Source: Vitis vinifera
Lineage: Eukaryota > Streptophyta > Magnoliopsida > Vitales > Vitaceae
Direction: 5' to 3'
NCBI RefSeq assembly: GCF_030704535.1
Contig: NC_081813.1
Span: forward strand, 3,124,001-3,188,000
Length of the DNA: 64,000 nt
Within the stretch, counting starts at the first letter, position 1. Every line of letters starts with the position of its first letter. Below the pieces are notes generated by a model that worked only from the letters and a program-made list of their open reading frames with translations, did no database searches and was not told the origin of the DNA. Both the position numbers and the translations under genes were made by a program. Shown one piece after another: positions 25,801-37,554 of the stretch.

Positions 25801-27638
25801 ATTTTTGTAAGTTGTTGCCATTGAAAATTGTTTTCTTTTCTTTGCCAATTATAGAAAAGGACTAATTTACTGTTTTTTCCTTCATGATTGCTTTTAGATT
25901 ACAATATATTCTTAATGATTATTCACCCAGGCTAAATAATGTATTTCTCTCCACTAACACATGCAGGACAAGAAACTGTGGTCGAGAATGCGCATGTCAT
26001 CATTAATTGCCTTATTGGGCTTGTTGGCTACCCCCATATGATGGTACTAGATCTTTCCTTAGAGAATCATTTAATTTGTTTCTGGATATGCCCTTAATTA
26101 CATTGTTAAAAAATAAATCAATATTCTGGTGTCTAAACCAAGCCCTCTTGTTTTAGGTAATATGTCATTCCTCCTCTTCAGTATGTACATATATGCTAAC
26201 ACAATAAGGCATCTATTGCCATTCCACCTCTTTATTATCTTCAGTTCATGCAACACACTGTCCGATCCCATTTTAGGGATGCTCATGTATGAGTTCTGAA
26301 TTTGCGAAGTTTGAGAATTTTACTAGTTCAAGTTTTTAACTTTTAGGAAGGATATACCATCCCCTCTTTGAAGTTGCGCAATAGTTTTACCCGGTTAAAT
26401 ATGTGAATTTGGTATTGGTCCCTTTAATATAACTCCAATTTTTGGTTTGGCCATATTCTTAATTTGCATGCACGAAGTTTAAAGAAACATATGATAATAG
26501 CTGAATCTGTGTTTTTGACTTTTTGGTCTATGGAATTGGTGAGAGAAATGGAATTCTGGCACTTCAAAATCTGTGCTTTTGGCACAAATAGAATTGGAAT
26601 TCCATGCTAAATTCATGAACTCTTTCTTTGTTCAAAAAGTGGTAATAGGATTCCTGTGGAACAGACTTTAATTGATGGATCCTACTAGAACGCAAGTCGA
26701 AATGGAAAAAAAAAATGAAAATGTGAAAACCTATGAACACTGCCACTATGTTTATCATGATTGCCACCTTTTGGAACCCTATAATTACAATGAACCCTGT
26801 ATATTTTCCAATATTAAGATTTTTTTATTCTAGATATATCCATTTATAAGATTTCTAATCATTTGAGGTAGGGATCCAGGGTGAAGTTCAATTCCTTGAT
26901 CCAATTGTGCAAAGAGAATTTTAGTTTCCTAGCTGCCTATTTGCTTGCATGTTCATTTTTTTTTACATTGTAGCCTGTCATATATAGCTTTCTAATGGAT
27001 GCTGAGCTAAATTTATCTGGTAAGTTGCTTATAGTTATTTTAGACCTGCAACTGATATTTTGTGGAAAACTTTTCATGACGTGCCCAGGTTGTTCGAGAG
27101 ACAGCAATTCAGTGTCTTGTTGCCATGTCCAGATTGCCCCATGCTAGGATTTATCCCATGAGAACACAGGTTAGTTTGATTTCACGGAATATGAAATGTT
27201 GATCACCATTTCACAACTTTTTAAAAATCACTCCTCAACTTTGACAATATATTTTTGAAACCTTTTAGAAGAATTTCAAAGGCAACCCTGATGGTATAAA
27301 TTAATCATGGGAAAATTACAACAATTGTGATGGCTACTTCATAAGTATTTAATAACAATATATTGTGGATGCTATGTGTACGACAATAATCAATTAGCAC
27401 TTCATGTGTAATTATTTATTTTAATTTTCAGGTTTTACGTTCTGTACAAAAAGCTCTTGATGATCCAAAGAGAGCTGTACGTCACGAAGCTGTTAGATGT
27501 CGACAAGCATGGTTAGCACTTTGAGCTTCTTCTTTTTTGTGTTGGATAAAATCTTTCTGATATTTGATGTTTATTTACATTGTTTTCTATTGACTGTCAA
27601 CCAGGGCATCAATTGCTTCCAGAAGTCTTCATTTCTGA
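6605..27638 (+). CDS. MMS19: MMS19 homologue, cytosolic Fe-S assembly HEAT-repeat adaptor
   Basis: Twenty coding exons: 6605-6676, 7030-7092, 7429-7483, 8013-8110, 14730-14888, 15035-15094, 15900-16088, 16734-16787, 18840-18926, 19074-19794, 20743-21122, 21447-21520, 22308-22413, 22606-23510, 23631-23706, 23784-23895, 25967-26043, 27089-27169, 27432-27511 and 27605-27638. They join in phase to 1160 residues. The N-terminal part (about residues 35-310, e.g. LLLAELLTRLAS) is the MMS19 N domain, and the C-terminal half is HEAT-type helical repeats ending in DDPKRAVRHEAVRCRQAW. In the family, MMS19 (MET18 in plants) works with the CIA targeting complex to pass 4Fe-4S clusters to DNA polymerases, helicases and the ROS1-type demethylase. 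It acts in cytosol and nucleus. The gene is stretched by a copia element in intron 4 and a LINE in intron 16, yet the reading frame is intact. The gene body is large mainly because of its introns. Confidence 0.95.
8848..9104 (-). repeat. 3' LTR of the copia element
   Basis: It aligns by eye over its whole length with 13030-13298, sharing GAGGAAAAATATTATTTT at one end and GTTGGAGAATCATATAGATT near the other. The two LTRs differ by many substitutions and small indels, so the insertion is old. Confidence 0.9.
9402..9589 (-). mobile_element. 5'-truncated LINE tail nested in the copia element
   Basis: A 188-bp insert starting (plus strand) with a T-run, i.e. a poly(A) tail of a minus-strand retroposon, followed by a typical plant L1 3' end (GATCAGAAACGAAG...). 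It is bounded by a 16-bp target duplication ATCAAAAATGATTTTT at 9386-9401 and 9590-9605, as expected for L1-type insertion. It postdates the copia insertion. Confidence 0.88.
10605..11125 (+). mobile_element. 5'-truncated LINE (L1-type) fragment nested in copia
   Basis: On the plus strand the fragment encodes, with a few stops, the C-terminal zinc-binding region of a plant L1 reverse transcriptase: EESVDHILIH, then WRLASICLF and WRECNQRTFEDEE, followed by a 3' untranslated part and an A-rich end (AATAAAAAATAAAATAAAA) near 11105-11125. It is opposite in orientation to the copia element around it. Target duplications could not be defined. Confidence 0.8.
12425..12906 (-). pseudogene. copia gag remnant
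   Basis: Read on the minus strand the frame opens with a copia-type Gag start. It has the LNGKNYLQWSQVVKTFLKG segment (Gag-polypeptide of the copia/UBN2 type), then broken frames including LINEIKTKITLTKQGTLSITEYY, which resembles the retrotransposon gag alpha-helical part. Frameshifts separate the pieces. Confidence 0.8.
13030..13298 (-). repeat. 5' LTR of the copia element
   Basis: Partner of 8848-9104. In the element sense it begins TGTTGGAGAATCTATATGAT and ends at 13030. The primer-binding-site-like sequence follows directly. A short (TA)n expansion at about 13079-13092 is absent from the other LTR. Confidence 0.9.
14191..14580. repeat. TA and TG/TA microsatellites in MMS19 intron 4
   Basis: (TA)n near 14194-14211 and a (TG)n/(TA)n run near 14546-14580, both in the part of intron 4 between the copia element and exon 5. 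The short open frames around them are noncoding. Confidence 0.7.
19821..19859. repeat. (TA)n microsatellite next to an MMS19 splice donor
   Basis: An uninterrupted TA dinucleotide run of 39 bases, starting 27 bases after the end of exon 10 (19794). Such runs are highly length-variable between individuals. Confidence 0.95.
24030..25625 (-). mobile_element. LINE (L1-type) remnant in MMS19 intron 16
   Basis: Minus-strand remnant whose 3' end lies at 24030 (TTTTTTGATAGGCAACC on the plus strand, a poly(A) plus L1 tail). At 25621-25370 it encodes part of the reverse transcriptase thumb (TTYLGLPLS, then KRLAFWKRQYFSKGGRLTLLK), a standard plant L1 sequence. The interval between holds broken frames of the post-RT and zinc-binding region. 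Stops and frameshifts are frequent. Target duplications were not identified. Confidence 0.85.
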
Positions 27639-28524
27639 AGTAATGAGCTTTTTCAAAGCTTGCTTGGTAATATGAATTATCAGTTGTCTGCAAAATGTTT
27701 GTTGCTTTCAGTTGTGTCTCATTAGTGATACTTCAGCTTGGTTAATAGATATTAAATGCATTATAGAATACATTTGAAGTATGATAATTCAAGTTGAAAG
27801 CACTCTCATTGTAGCAATCTGGAGGGGTAAATCACTTTCCTGTAGAAAGAAGATGTCACCATTCAGTGTTCCAACACCCTGGACATTTTTTAGTAATTCT
27901 TATCTGACCAACATATTTACTTAAGATTCTGTGCCTTTGCTTTGGTAATCGCCTCTATACGAAATTAAGATGTGTTATCTTAATGATATTGAGTCCTTAA
28001 CCGAGGCATCGCCAAAGAAAACCCAAATAGAAAGAACAAAAACCCAAAAAGGACATAGAATACAATCCTTCCCACAATGGTTTAGGATGTGCTTAGCCAA
28101 TCCTCTTAACTCCTCCCTCTAAAAATTTTCTGCCATTACCTAGGCTTTATACATATCATGCTTTTCTTCCTATTCCTGCTCTAAGAACTCAATTAAGTGA
28201 AGTCAATCTACATTTCCTTTATGTAGTCCTGTGAGTCCTTTTGCAGTAATGTTGAAGGTGCTTTGGGTTAAGCAGAAGTCTTTTTAATCGGTTTCATTTT
28301 GATTTTGTAGGGACCACAAAGTGTGAGCATCCATGAAGTGCAACATCAATTTGGTTTCCTGCAACTTTGGCTTGCTCAGATGATAAGTTAATCAACCATG
28401 GTGATTTTGGGAAGACGTTTAAAGCCATCTCATTGCAAAAATGGAGACATTGGAGACACTGTGTAGTGTATGTATATACTGAGGATGTTGATTGGCAAAA
28501 TTTTTCTAGTCAATAGTAAGCTTA
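27639..28524 (+). other. MMS19 3' untranslated region with a likely intron
   Basis: After the stop at 27636-27638 the exon seems to continue to 27666. A GT-AG intron (27667-28310, ending in TTTTGTAG) then leads to a final noncoding exon. This is inferred from splice consensus alone. No coding potential is seen. Confidence 0.4.
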
Positions 28525-28588
28525 AAAGATATAAGTCAAAAGTTACGATAAGTTTGAAGGGTGGGTTGGTTTCTTTCTTTCTTTCTCT

Positions 28589-28589
<1 letters not shown>

Positions 28590-28624
<35 letters not shown>
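28590..28624. repeat. 35-base T run
   Basis: A CTTT-repeat passes into an uninterrupted run of 35 T. It may be the fossil tail of a minus-strand retroposon or a simple expansion. It sits between the convergent 3' ends of MMS19 and ELF7. Confidence 0.9.
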
Positions 28625-28625
<1 letters not shown>

Positions 28626-30003
28626 ACCTTAATTTTTTCCCCATAGGATTCTTGTTGAGGTTGTTTGGTTGCTTCCGAGAAGCAATTTTTAGTCTGAAGA
28701 TGTGTCTTTGATGAGGGAACCTTTATTTATGTTGTGTACAGAAATCATTAACATGAAAGTAAAATTGATCTTTACCCTATTGTCTGAAATTAATCTGACG
28801 TGTCTCCTTGTTTTAGCTTCTATCATGGAGAAAAACACCAATATAGAGATTATGTTCTTTTTTAATTTGGCTTGCTCCACTAGTCAAGACCATTTACAGT
28901 GGTCTGAAAAAGGGTTTATTCCCACCGGAAGAGTATATCAGTTGTCAAGATCACTAGAATTTCCATCTCTAAGAGATCCGATTTCCAATCCAAAGCCTCC
29001 TAAGCTTTTTCTAGCACCTTAGAATTTTAAAAAAGACCTAAAGATAATTCACACGCATGGAACACAGAAGGGCTGTGGCCATTAGGAAATGATCTTGCAA
29101 CCTTCCTGACCATTTCTTCTTGCTTCCTTATGAATTACTTCAATTCATTTTTTTGCGGTGAATTCAGGTGGGTTCCATGTTCCATTTCATTTAAGCAGAT
29201 TTCACATGCAATCAACAGAGAGAGATAAAAGCGATTAGTGTACAAGCAGAGGAACTTAACTAATTCATTCCCAATTACTTCTTCTGTTCAAGAGAACAAT
29301 GGGGTTGACTGCTTATCTTTTATGCTAAATGGAACCCCCCATGAAACTCTTCAAATTGTTATCAATTAGAAAGACCCATCTGTAATCTCCTCCATCCAGT
29401 TCTTAGTTGGCATGTTTGGATCAATTCTGATCATTCATCGTACATAACATATGAGCAGGCTGGATCGTTGCCAATGGTCTGTAAACTTGGTTTTGATGTT
29501 CACCCCTGCTCCAGACCTAAAACCTCTGTTGGAAAAGTGAACCTGAAATTATGGGTTTTCGCCAGAGATTGTCAACCAAAATAAGAATGTCATGACTTTG
29601 TGAAGCAATATGCCATAGCCACATATTGACAATCTAGGAAGAAAGTATATGCCTCTGTCATAATACATCTGCACAGGCAAATGGAAAAAATTGGGTCCAG
29701 ACATAAGACCAATGCCTGCAGTTTATGACCAAATAAATTAGCTCAAGTAACATTCATCAATAACAAAAAAAGGGGGAGAAAAAAAACATTTATCATTGCA
29801 AAGAAAAACTAAATGTTAAAAAAAGATGGACATGCTTACAAGGTACAAAAACATGATTACAATTATAGCCCTTTCTTTTTTTGGCTTTTTTTTTTCCTTG
29901 TGTTTTATGGTAGGGAAGGAAGAAACCTAACATGTATTGACCCAATCAGTGCACCACTGGATTTCATCTTTCCTCAAGGCAGCAGTGCTGGCAGGAATGG
30001 CAA
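28625..30003. other. Intergenic between convergent genes
   Basis: No gene is seen. The right part is expected to contain the ELF7 3' untranslated region (minus strand, below 30004). Short open frames here (for example 28702-29022) have no recognisable domain. Confidence 0.5.
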
Positions 30004-31635
30004 TCAATCAGACATTTCATCTTCAGCTCCACTGGATTGATCCATGTGTTGGTCTTGTACACCCTTATATGATCTCCCAAGGCCATCCTCCATATCTACC
30101 CCCCTCTTTGAACTCGAAACGCCCCTCTTGGAACTTGAGTAGACCTAAGAGCAACATCAAGTGAAAGAAATCAGAGGATTAATAAAGGCAACCTAAAATC
30201 CACAAAGTAGTGAAGCAGACTAAAAAAATTTATGACTTCTATAAACAAATCCACAGCAATACCTCTTCATCCTTCAGTTCAATTGCAGCAACATTTGGTC
30301 TCTGCCTTACAGTCACTTTTGAAGGCACAGGAAAATGTTCAACCTCATCACTGGATCTTCCTTCTTTCGCCCTCTTTTTCCTCAAAAGAAGCTTTGTGGG
30401 AAGAGGCTGCATCATCACAAAAATATGAGTAAAAGCCCATTGGTTGCCCTGCATGCAGATGTAGTCAAAAGCAGATGCAAAATCTTGTTTAAGTGGAATA
30501 CCAAGTATCGGGCATCTGTTTTATTAAATGAAACGAGATATGTCGTGGGGTCATCTGCATCATCACCCCGTACCTGTTGAGACATTGAAAACACCTTCAA
30601 GTAGTATTATAAAAATGATAGCTGAGGGAATTTTCAAAAAAAATATTGGCACGTACATCCCAATGGTACTCCCGAACCCATGAATAAGATGTATCTTCAT
30701 TTTCATCATATATATCCTTTGACAGCTGCCACAATAAAAAAAATTGATAAATAAAATTAATAAATATGATACTGTTGTAGTAAAACATGAAAGAAAAAAA
30801 CAATGAGGCTAGAATCAAGATTAGGAAGTACAAAGTGTTCAAGATGTCTAGTTGAAGGTACAGCATACCTCATCTGGTGAAGGAGCCATGTAGGCCAAAA
30901 ATTTCTCAGGCTTAGATGGATCTGAACCTGTTGCCATATAGCTTTTCAGGATTGCCTGTAGTGGAGCATAAAGGATGTGTAAGAATAGTAAAAGATTTAC
31001 AAAATTTAGGTTCCATTTAAATCTTGGAAAGTTTGAGGGAAGTACAGAAGGAAAGAAAATACGAGGAAAATGGAAGAAAAGAAAAAGTGAAGAAAAATAC
31101 AAATTATGTTAACACTCGATAAAAGTTTTCACATAATCTAAAAAATGAAGAAATTGAAAATGTACAAGTTTCTGTATAATTTTTTGCTATGTTTAATTTT
31201 CCTTCAAATCTTTCCATGATAAATCAAACAATAAAATTCTTACCAATATTCCTTTCCCTGGTACTTTCCATGATCCAAATAGAACCTTAAACTTCCTTAC
31301 AAAATATCCAACTTAGCCTGCATTTTTTAGTTCTACTGGTATATAATCCCTAAATTTTCAGAAGAATCAGATAAAAGCTATTCTGAATATGGGAAGAACC
31401 AATCTTGAATTATAGACATGGTAAAAAAGGCTAAATTAAAGAGAGGAAAAAAATTTCATGCAGCCATCTACTCCTGTGTAAAAAGTGTTGGGCAAATATA
31501 ATTTTGAACTCACCTATAAGGAAAAAAAAAAAATTGAGAATTTTGAACTCTTACCCCTAGTTTAACAAATGACAGAAGTATATTGCAACATCCAACTAGT
31601 TCAATGCTAGCAAGTGGAGTTGACAACCCCCCCCC

Positions 31636-31671
<36 letters not shown>

Positions 31672-33080
31672 ACCACCCCCACCAAAGAGAGATTCCACAG
31701 AAGACTAGCTTTATGGAATCAGCAATAATTATCAAAGAGAGAAAGGCTTATGTTGAGTAAATAGTCCAGCAATTGTCCAGCTTCCCAATATATAATATAC
31801 TTTATATTCTAGTTTGTCATTCCAAAAAGTTGAGGTTAAAACTTGAGAAGATTCAAAGAGATTTCCTTTGGGGGTGGAACCCTTGAGAAAAAGTCTCATT
31901 TGGTCAAATGGTCAATTGTTTGCATGTATAAGAAGGATTGTTTGGTATTAGAAACTTATTTATCCTCAACAAGGGTTTTAAGGGGTTTGCTTCAGAAAGT
32001 GAGCCTATGCAGAAGCAGGCTATTTTGGAAGAAGTGGGTGATTGGTGTTCTCATGTTGAGAGGGATGGGTTAGAGATAGGGTGTAGACAGCAATAAGGAG
32101 GGGCTGGAAAGGCTTTACGAGAACAACCAGTTCTATTGTAGGAGATGCAAGAGAGTGAAATTCTCAAAGGGTGTTCTCATGTTGAGAGGGATGGGTTAGA
32201 GATAGGGTGTAGACAGCAATAAGGAGAGGCTGGAAAGGCTTTACAAGAACAACCAGTTCTATTGTAGGAGATGCAGGAGAGTGAAATTCTCAAAGGACAT
32301 TTGGTGCAGTGAATCATCCATGAGCATCTCTTGCCCTTCTTTGTTTGTAATAGCTACTTCAAAGGATTCTTGGGTAATAGATGTGTATAGGAAGAATCAT
32401 ACAGGAGGGTGTTGGAGATACTGTCACTTAAGACAGTTCCATGTAATTGAATTGTGTAGTGTTGAAGCATTGCTAATGAGCCTTCAAGAGAGATCAACAA
32501 TGAGGAATAGTATGGATAGGTTGATTTGGAAGGATTTGAAGTAGAGGAAATTCTTAGTAAAAGCTTCCTATTCTTACTTCGAATCAGAGAAAGGAGGGTG
32601 GGCCATTTCTTGTGAAAGTAGTTTGAAACTCATGGACCTCAATGAAAGTAGGGTTCTTTGCTTGGGAAGAGGTTCTAGCAAGGATTTTTGACTTGGGTCA
32701 GTTAGAAAGGAAAGGATGGACCTTAGTGAATAGATGCTATCTATGCAAGGGTGAAGAAGAATCAGCTGGTCGCATCCTTCCACATGGATGTAACAACAAG
32801 GCTCTTGTGGCATTAAGAGTGTTGCCTTCTTCAGTAAGAGAAACTTTATTAAGTTAATGAGTTTTGTAGGGAAGTACATAAAGGAGGGCAGTTCCTTAGT
32901 GCTCATTTTGGACCACTTGGATAGAAAAATCAGAAATTATTTGAAAATGTGGTACAATCGTATCAGGCTCTCAAAGCCTTGCCTATGTGCTCTTTTTCTT
33001 TAGGCTAGAAACTTCATAGAAGCTTCACTGTCTATGTTGGATTTTGTTCATTGGTTGAGTGTGTGTGTCTAGCAAGAGAG

Positions 33081-33118
<38 letters not shown>

Positions 33119-36100
33119 GAGAGAGTTGTTGATTTGTGGGTTCCTAGTTAAAAGGTGGAAAGTTTTTTGTTTCTTCCCCCTGTTTCTTTGTCATTCCACA
33201 TACTACATGTATGCTTTAATACAACTCCTTTTTTCAAGGGGCTGTTGATATATTTTTGTTGGCCAACAAAAAATAGAGAATGATGACACAGTAGATATCC
33301 CTTGGTTTTTTGGTACCATTCTGCTGTATCTATAGAGCATAGCCTACTTAGATAACTGACCTGTGATTCATGAGAATCACGAACAGTTTTGTCCAACTTG
33401 CTGTAGATTTCTGAATCAGCAGTAGGAGCACTATCGAACGACGCAACCACAAATGAGTCATCATACCTGGTACATCAGTGAACAGTATCATACACAAATC
33501 AGCTTGATGTTAATATAAAAATGACGGGAAACAAGATGAGCATTGTGAGTAATATTTAAAGAGGTTATAATGTACCACCCATAAACTAAATCCTAGGAGC
33601 AATATTTGAAGCACAAATGAAAATTTTAATACCAGCTATTGTGAGGTAATTACCATATATAACTAGAATTTTTAAACATAGATATACGCAATAGTTTGCT
33701 TTTAATTTTGGAATCCCCAGCTGATAACAGGCTAAAATTTCAAATATGAATGTGTCAGACAATACCTACAGATTCTGGAACTCAAATGCAGTTTAATTCA
33801 TTAATATTACCAATTTAATTTTTTTCTTTCAAGAAGGGAGCTTTCTTAAAGAAAATAATCCAACCATATCGTGCTTTAATCACTAGATACATAATGGTCT
33901 TGGCATTGCCTCAGATTATATGAATTCAGTATATGGGGAATTTATGCAAGAGAATAGTAACATAAAACTGCAAGCAACATATGTTGTGTATTCAGGTCTA
34001 ACACTGTCATTCTATGTGGCAAAGAACAAAAAATCCAATTGCAATAAAGTCCATACCGAGCAAAGTCAGGAAGCAGTGGCAGAATCTCAACAGGTTTTAA
34101 GCTTTTATTGGTTGAGTGAACAGGTGTGATCTTTGATGCTGCAAAAGCTGCCTCAATGTTCTGAATTTTTCTTTCCCTGGAAAAGTATTATACCTTTCAT
34201 TAGAAAAGAACAAAATATCACAAGAAAGTATGCAGTTTTAGATTCCCTTCACATAGACAAGTTGGAGTACAACGAACCTAGAGTTGAAATTCTCCAAAAT
34301 GTTTCGGCCTCCCTTAGTTTCTCGCAGTTCCTTTGCTTGTTTTTCAGTGAGAGACTGCAAATTGCAATTCATTTCAACCATGACTTGGCTTCCAATAATA
34401 CTAGTTAAATTGTAAAATCTGGTAGCTAGATCATACCTGCTTTGTTGATTCTGTGCTAAGAGGAGAAATATACTGTGTCTTAACCAACCAAGAAACACCT
34501 TTATCAGTAGGCCGTTCTTTTTTCTTGATGCCCTCCTTCTTTACAGGGGTTACTGACTCATCGTCACGCAACAATTCCTCATCTTCTGGATCAAGTGGCC
34601 GTCTTACACTGGGAGGACTGATTACACAAAAAGTGAGGTTGAGGAGATTAACGGAGCTGTATGCTATAAAGAAAAATTCAAAAGCTGTTGAGACTCTTGA
34701 GAGATAAATACTTGTATACACTGAGGTCAAGCAAGTCAAGTGGTATCCCAAGATCAGGCTCCACAAACAGTTGGGGTTTGTGCATTTTCTCCAATGAGGT
34801 GATTGTGTATTTTGTGAATCTGCAAAAATACACAACTGTATTACCATAGCGTCCGAATGGAATCACAATATGAAATTTGAACACATTGAAAGACAATAAA
34901 GGACAATACAATTATGCTTCCAACATTTTCAACACAAAAAATTTTAAGTTTGAAATGATCTAGGGTAGCAGAACCAGTTTCAGCAACGTTTAACCTTAAT
35001 GCCATATAAGCTGGAGTTAGGATTGAATTAGTGCCAGTCTTGTATTGAACAATTTTGAATTGTGCAGTGTAATTGGTATGGTGCACGGCACTGTCTAGGT
35101 GGTCAATTAAAAAATTGTCTAGGTAGGAAAGTCTCTTGTGTAGAACCACTAAGTGAACTCACCTAGGACAATTTTTTGTACAGCCACCTTTGACAGGACA
35201 AAATTTCTGTTCCCTAGACCTTCAACATCATCTGGAAAGCTGGTGCACTTAAAAAACTGACACACAACCCTACTAACTGTACTTGACAAAGATAAGAAAA
35301 CTAGTGACACTTCTATCAATGCCATCCCCTCCACATATACAAGAATCATTACTTTAGAAAGAGGAACTTTCCTACACATTCCCAAGAAGATTTGCTTCCC
35401 CTCTTAGTTATCCAATTGCCTGGATGAATAACACCAGCAATTTATAAAAAGTAGTGCTGACTAAAGAAGTAAAATAAACTCATCTTTGTGCTTATAAACA
35501 CATGCATTACATCATCTCACAGCTTGCTTTTCAACACCTTTGTTAACAAAATTTTGAGGAAAATGTTTCCCTAAACCAGCACCCAAATGTTTCGCAGTCC
35601 ACTCCAATTTAATTTAAAAAAATGTACCTCTATGAGTTACCATTGTAAATTATGGAATATACCATGTCATGCTTCATAATTGACAACATCATCTCATAGA
35701 AATACATTTAAAAATATTACAATATTAACTAATAGAAATATATTTAAAAAAATCAAATCCAATGAATCCATGGATCCCTGAAGGACTTGCTCACTATACC
35801 AAGCACATGAGAAACAGTAGAAATGTGTTTGATTTTACACAAAATCCATGCATCATATGGCTGCATTAGGTCACTGACACCAGAAATGTGTGCATGGATA
35901 TTGAGTCCTTGAATCATTCTTTCATACTCAACAAAACCTGAATGCTAATGCAACACATACAAATATGTGTCCAATAAATATATGCATACATTTAAATGTT
36001 AAAAAAATTGAGTAACTAAACATGAATAATGCAAGCATGTCTATGTGGACAAAGTTGGGCAATTACATACCGATCTTTATCTGTCTTCAAAGCCATGAGC

Positions 36101-37554
36101 TTAGGTTGTGCTGTAGGATCTGGTAGCTCATTTCGAAATCTTCAAGATGACAGAAAGTAGGCTGTCAGTTTTGGAAGTAAAGAAGGTACATATTGAAAAA
36201 TCATCTGGACACAAGCACAAATTCACACCCACAAAAAAATACACCAATTCATGATCTATGAGTTATAACATGCAAGCCTTCTCTGAATGGCATTTTCAGT
36301 AATTAACACCCTCCAACACCCAAAGAACGATACGAAAATTTTTAAAAACAAAAAAATGAATTAAGTAAAATAAAATTATCCAGCTACTACCAGGTATATC
36401 TATTTCAAGGTATGGAAATTTCACACCATTCAATTCTTTAATATGCAAGCAAGCGTTCAGATCTAAATCAAATGCACTGCTCAACTCAACAAAACTATAA
36501 TCCTACAACCATGTGAATACTAATTATAGATTAATCAAGATAAGCACCATAAAGCCTGTATCACAAGAAGAAAAAACCTGCTAACAAAACAAATACACAT
36601 GTATAAGTCTTATACTCACTTCAACTTGCACAAAAACGTAGTTGGCTTCCTCAGCCGATTTTCAATTCTATCACCACTTAAAAATGGAGTAGTCCTCCTC
36701 TCTCCCATCCGCGACCCCCCCACCACTGACCCATGCCCTTTCCCAGAAGACAACATCTGGGTCTTCTGCAACACTGTGTTTTGGGATTCCTTCAACTGAT
36801 GCTTTTGCTTCTCTTCTTGCCTCTGCTTCTCAAACTCCCTCTTCTTCCTCAACCTCCTTTCTTCCTCCGTTTCAACCCTACCAGGAGGCCCATTTGATTT
36901 CTTTACTGGCGCAGGTGGAACTGGGGGCTTCTGCTGTTTTCCAGATGGTCCTTGATTTGAATGCCCTGGTTCACGCCTCCCAGCACCCCTTAAATCCTTA
37001 GGTGCCCCCTTATCCCGTCCATGGGATCCTCCATCTGGAGCAGGTTCCTTATTTTGACCTTGTGGAGGAACTGAAGAAGGAGGTGGTGGAGGAGATGCAG
37101 GGGGTGGTGGGGGAGGTATCAAAGAACTTGGAGGTGGGGATGAAGGAGGTGGTGGCGGCGGTGGCTGCATTGGCTGATGACTAAATTGAGAGTACTGAGA
37201 AGAAGGGTAATACATAGGACCTTGTGGGGGCTGTGGCATTGAAGCTGGTGGTGGTGGTGGTGGTGGGTAAGTCGAGTCAAGTGGTGGAGGAGGGTATGGG
37301 TACTGCTGTTGCTGATGAGGGGGTGGAGGAGGATGCTGAGTTCTTGAAGGACCACCGTAATGCTGGGAAGACGAGGCAGACGATCCGTACCCTCCATGGT
37401 GATAATTGGAATTTGGATAACCCCAATTCTGAGGATACTGATTTCCACGCTGTTGTGGTGGATGTGGTTGTGGGGGTGGTTGTTGTGGAACAGGGTTCTG
37501 ATTGGGTGGGGGAGGGAACGATGACTGTGGCGGGAATGGCCTATAGGACGCCAT
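30004..37554 (-). CDS. ELF7: ELF7, PAF1 subunit of the PAF1 transcription elongation complex
   Basis: Twelve coding exons on the minus strand: 37554-36620, 36139-36071, 34819-34712, 34617-34437, 34354-34278, 34176-34057, 33466-33361, 30955-30869, 30725-30657, 30573-30502, 30406-30263 and 30144-30004. They join in phase to 702 residues. The first 200 residues are Pro/Gln/Tyr-rich low complexity, followed by a basic charged stretch (ETEEERRLRKKREFEKQ). The Paf1 domain begins near residue 305 (FLCKLKFRNELPDP) and includes ITSLEKMHKPQLFVEPDLGI, VYNPPSVRRPLDPEDEELL and FLAYMAPSPDE. The tail is acidic and Ser-rich. PAF1 travels with RNA polymerase II and promotes H2B ubiquitination and H3K4/K36 methylation. 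In Arabidopsis ELF7 is needed for FLC expression and normal flowering time. The protein is longer than Arabidopsis ELF7 mainly in the Pro-rich part. Intron 7 (30956-33360) is swollen by a LINE remnant. Confidence 0.96.
31627..31681. repeat. C-rich tract with a 35-base C run in ELF7 intron 7
   Basis: Nine C, one A, then 35 C in a row (31637-31671), then short C blocks. The gene is transcribed from the other strand, so the ELF7 pre-mRNA carries the G-rich version. Confidence 0.95.
31840..33060 (+). mobile_element. LINE (L1-type) remnant in ELF7 intron 7
   Basis: On the plus strand, antisense to ELF7, broken frames carry plant L1 hallmarks in order: GGGTLEKKSHLVKWSIVC at about 31870-31920; a post-RT region at about 32500-32640; and the zinc-binding end VGFFAWEEVLARIFDLGQLE then NRCYLCKGEEE at about 32645-32770. 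Many stops and frameshifts show an old, dead copy. The edges are approximate. Confidence 0.82.
32045..32296. repeat. Tandem duplication of 126 bp
   Basis: Units 32045-32170 and 32171-32296 are identical by eye except for three single-base differences. The duplication is much younger than the LINE remnant that contains it. Confidence 0.93.
33060..33126. repeat. TG, GATA and GA microsatellites
   Basis: A compound simple repeat at the downstream edge of the LINE remnant in ELF7 intron 7: short TG, then GATA units, then GA units. Confidence 0.9.

Noticed and set aside
31510..31698. Poly-Gly protein frame on the minus strand
   Set aside because: It is only a translation of the C/G homopolymer in an ELF7 intron.
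34431..34847. 138-codon frame spanning two ELF7 exons
   Set aside because: It reads through an intron. Splicing at 34712/34617 gives the conserved VYNPPSVRRP junction instead.
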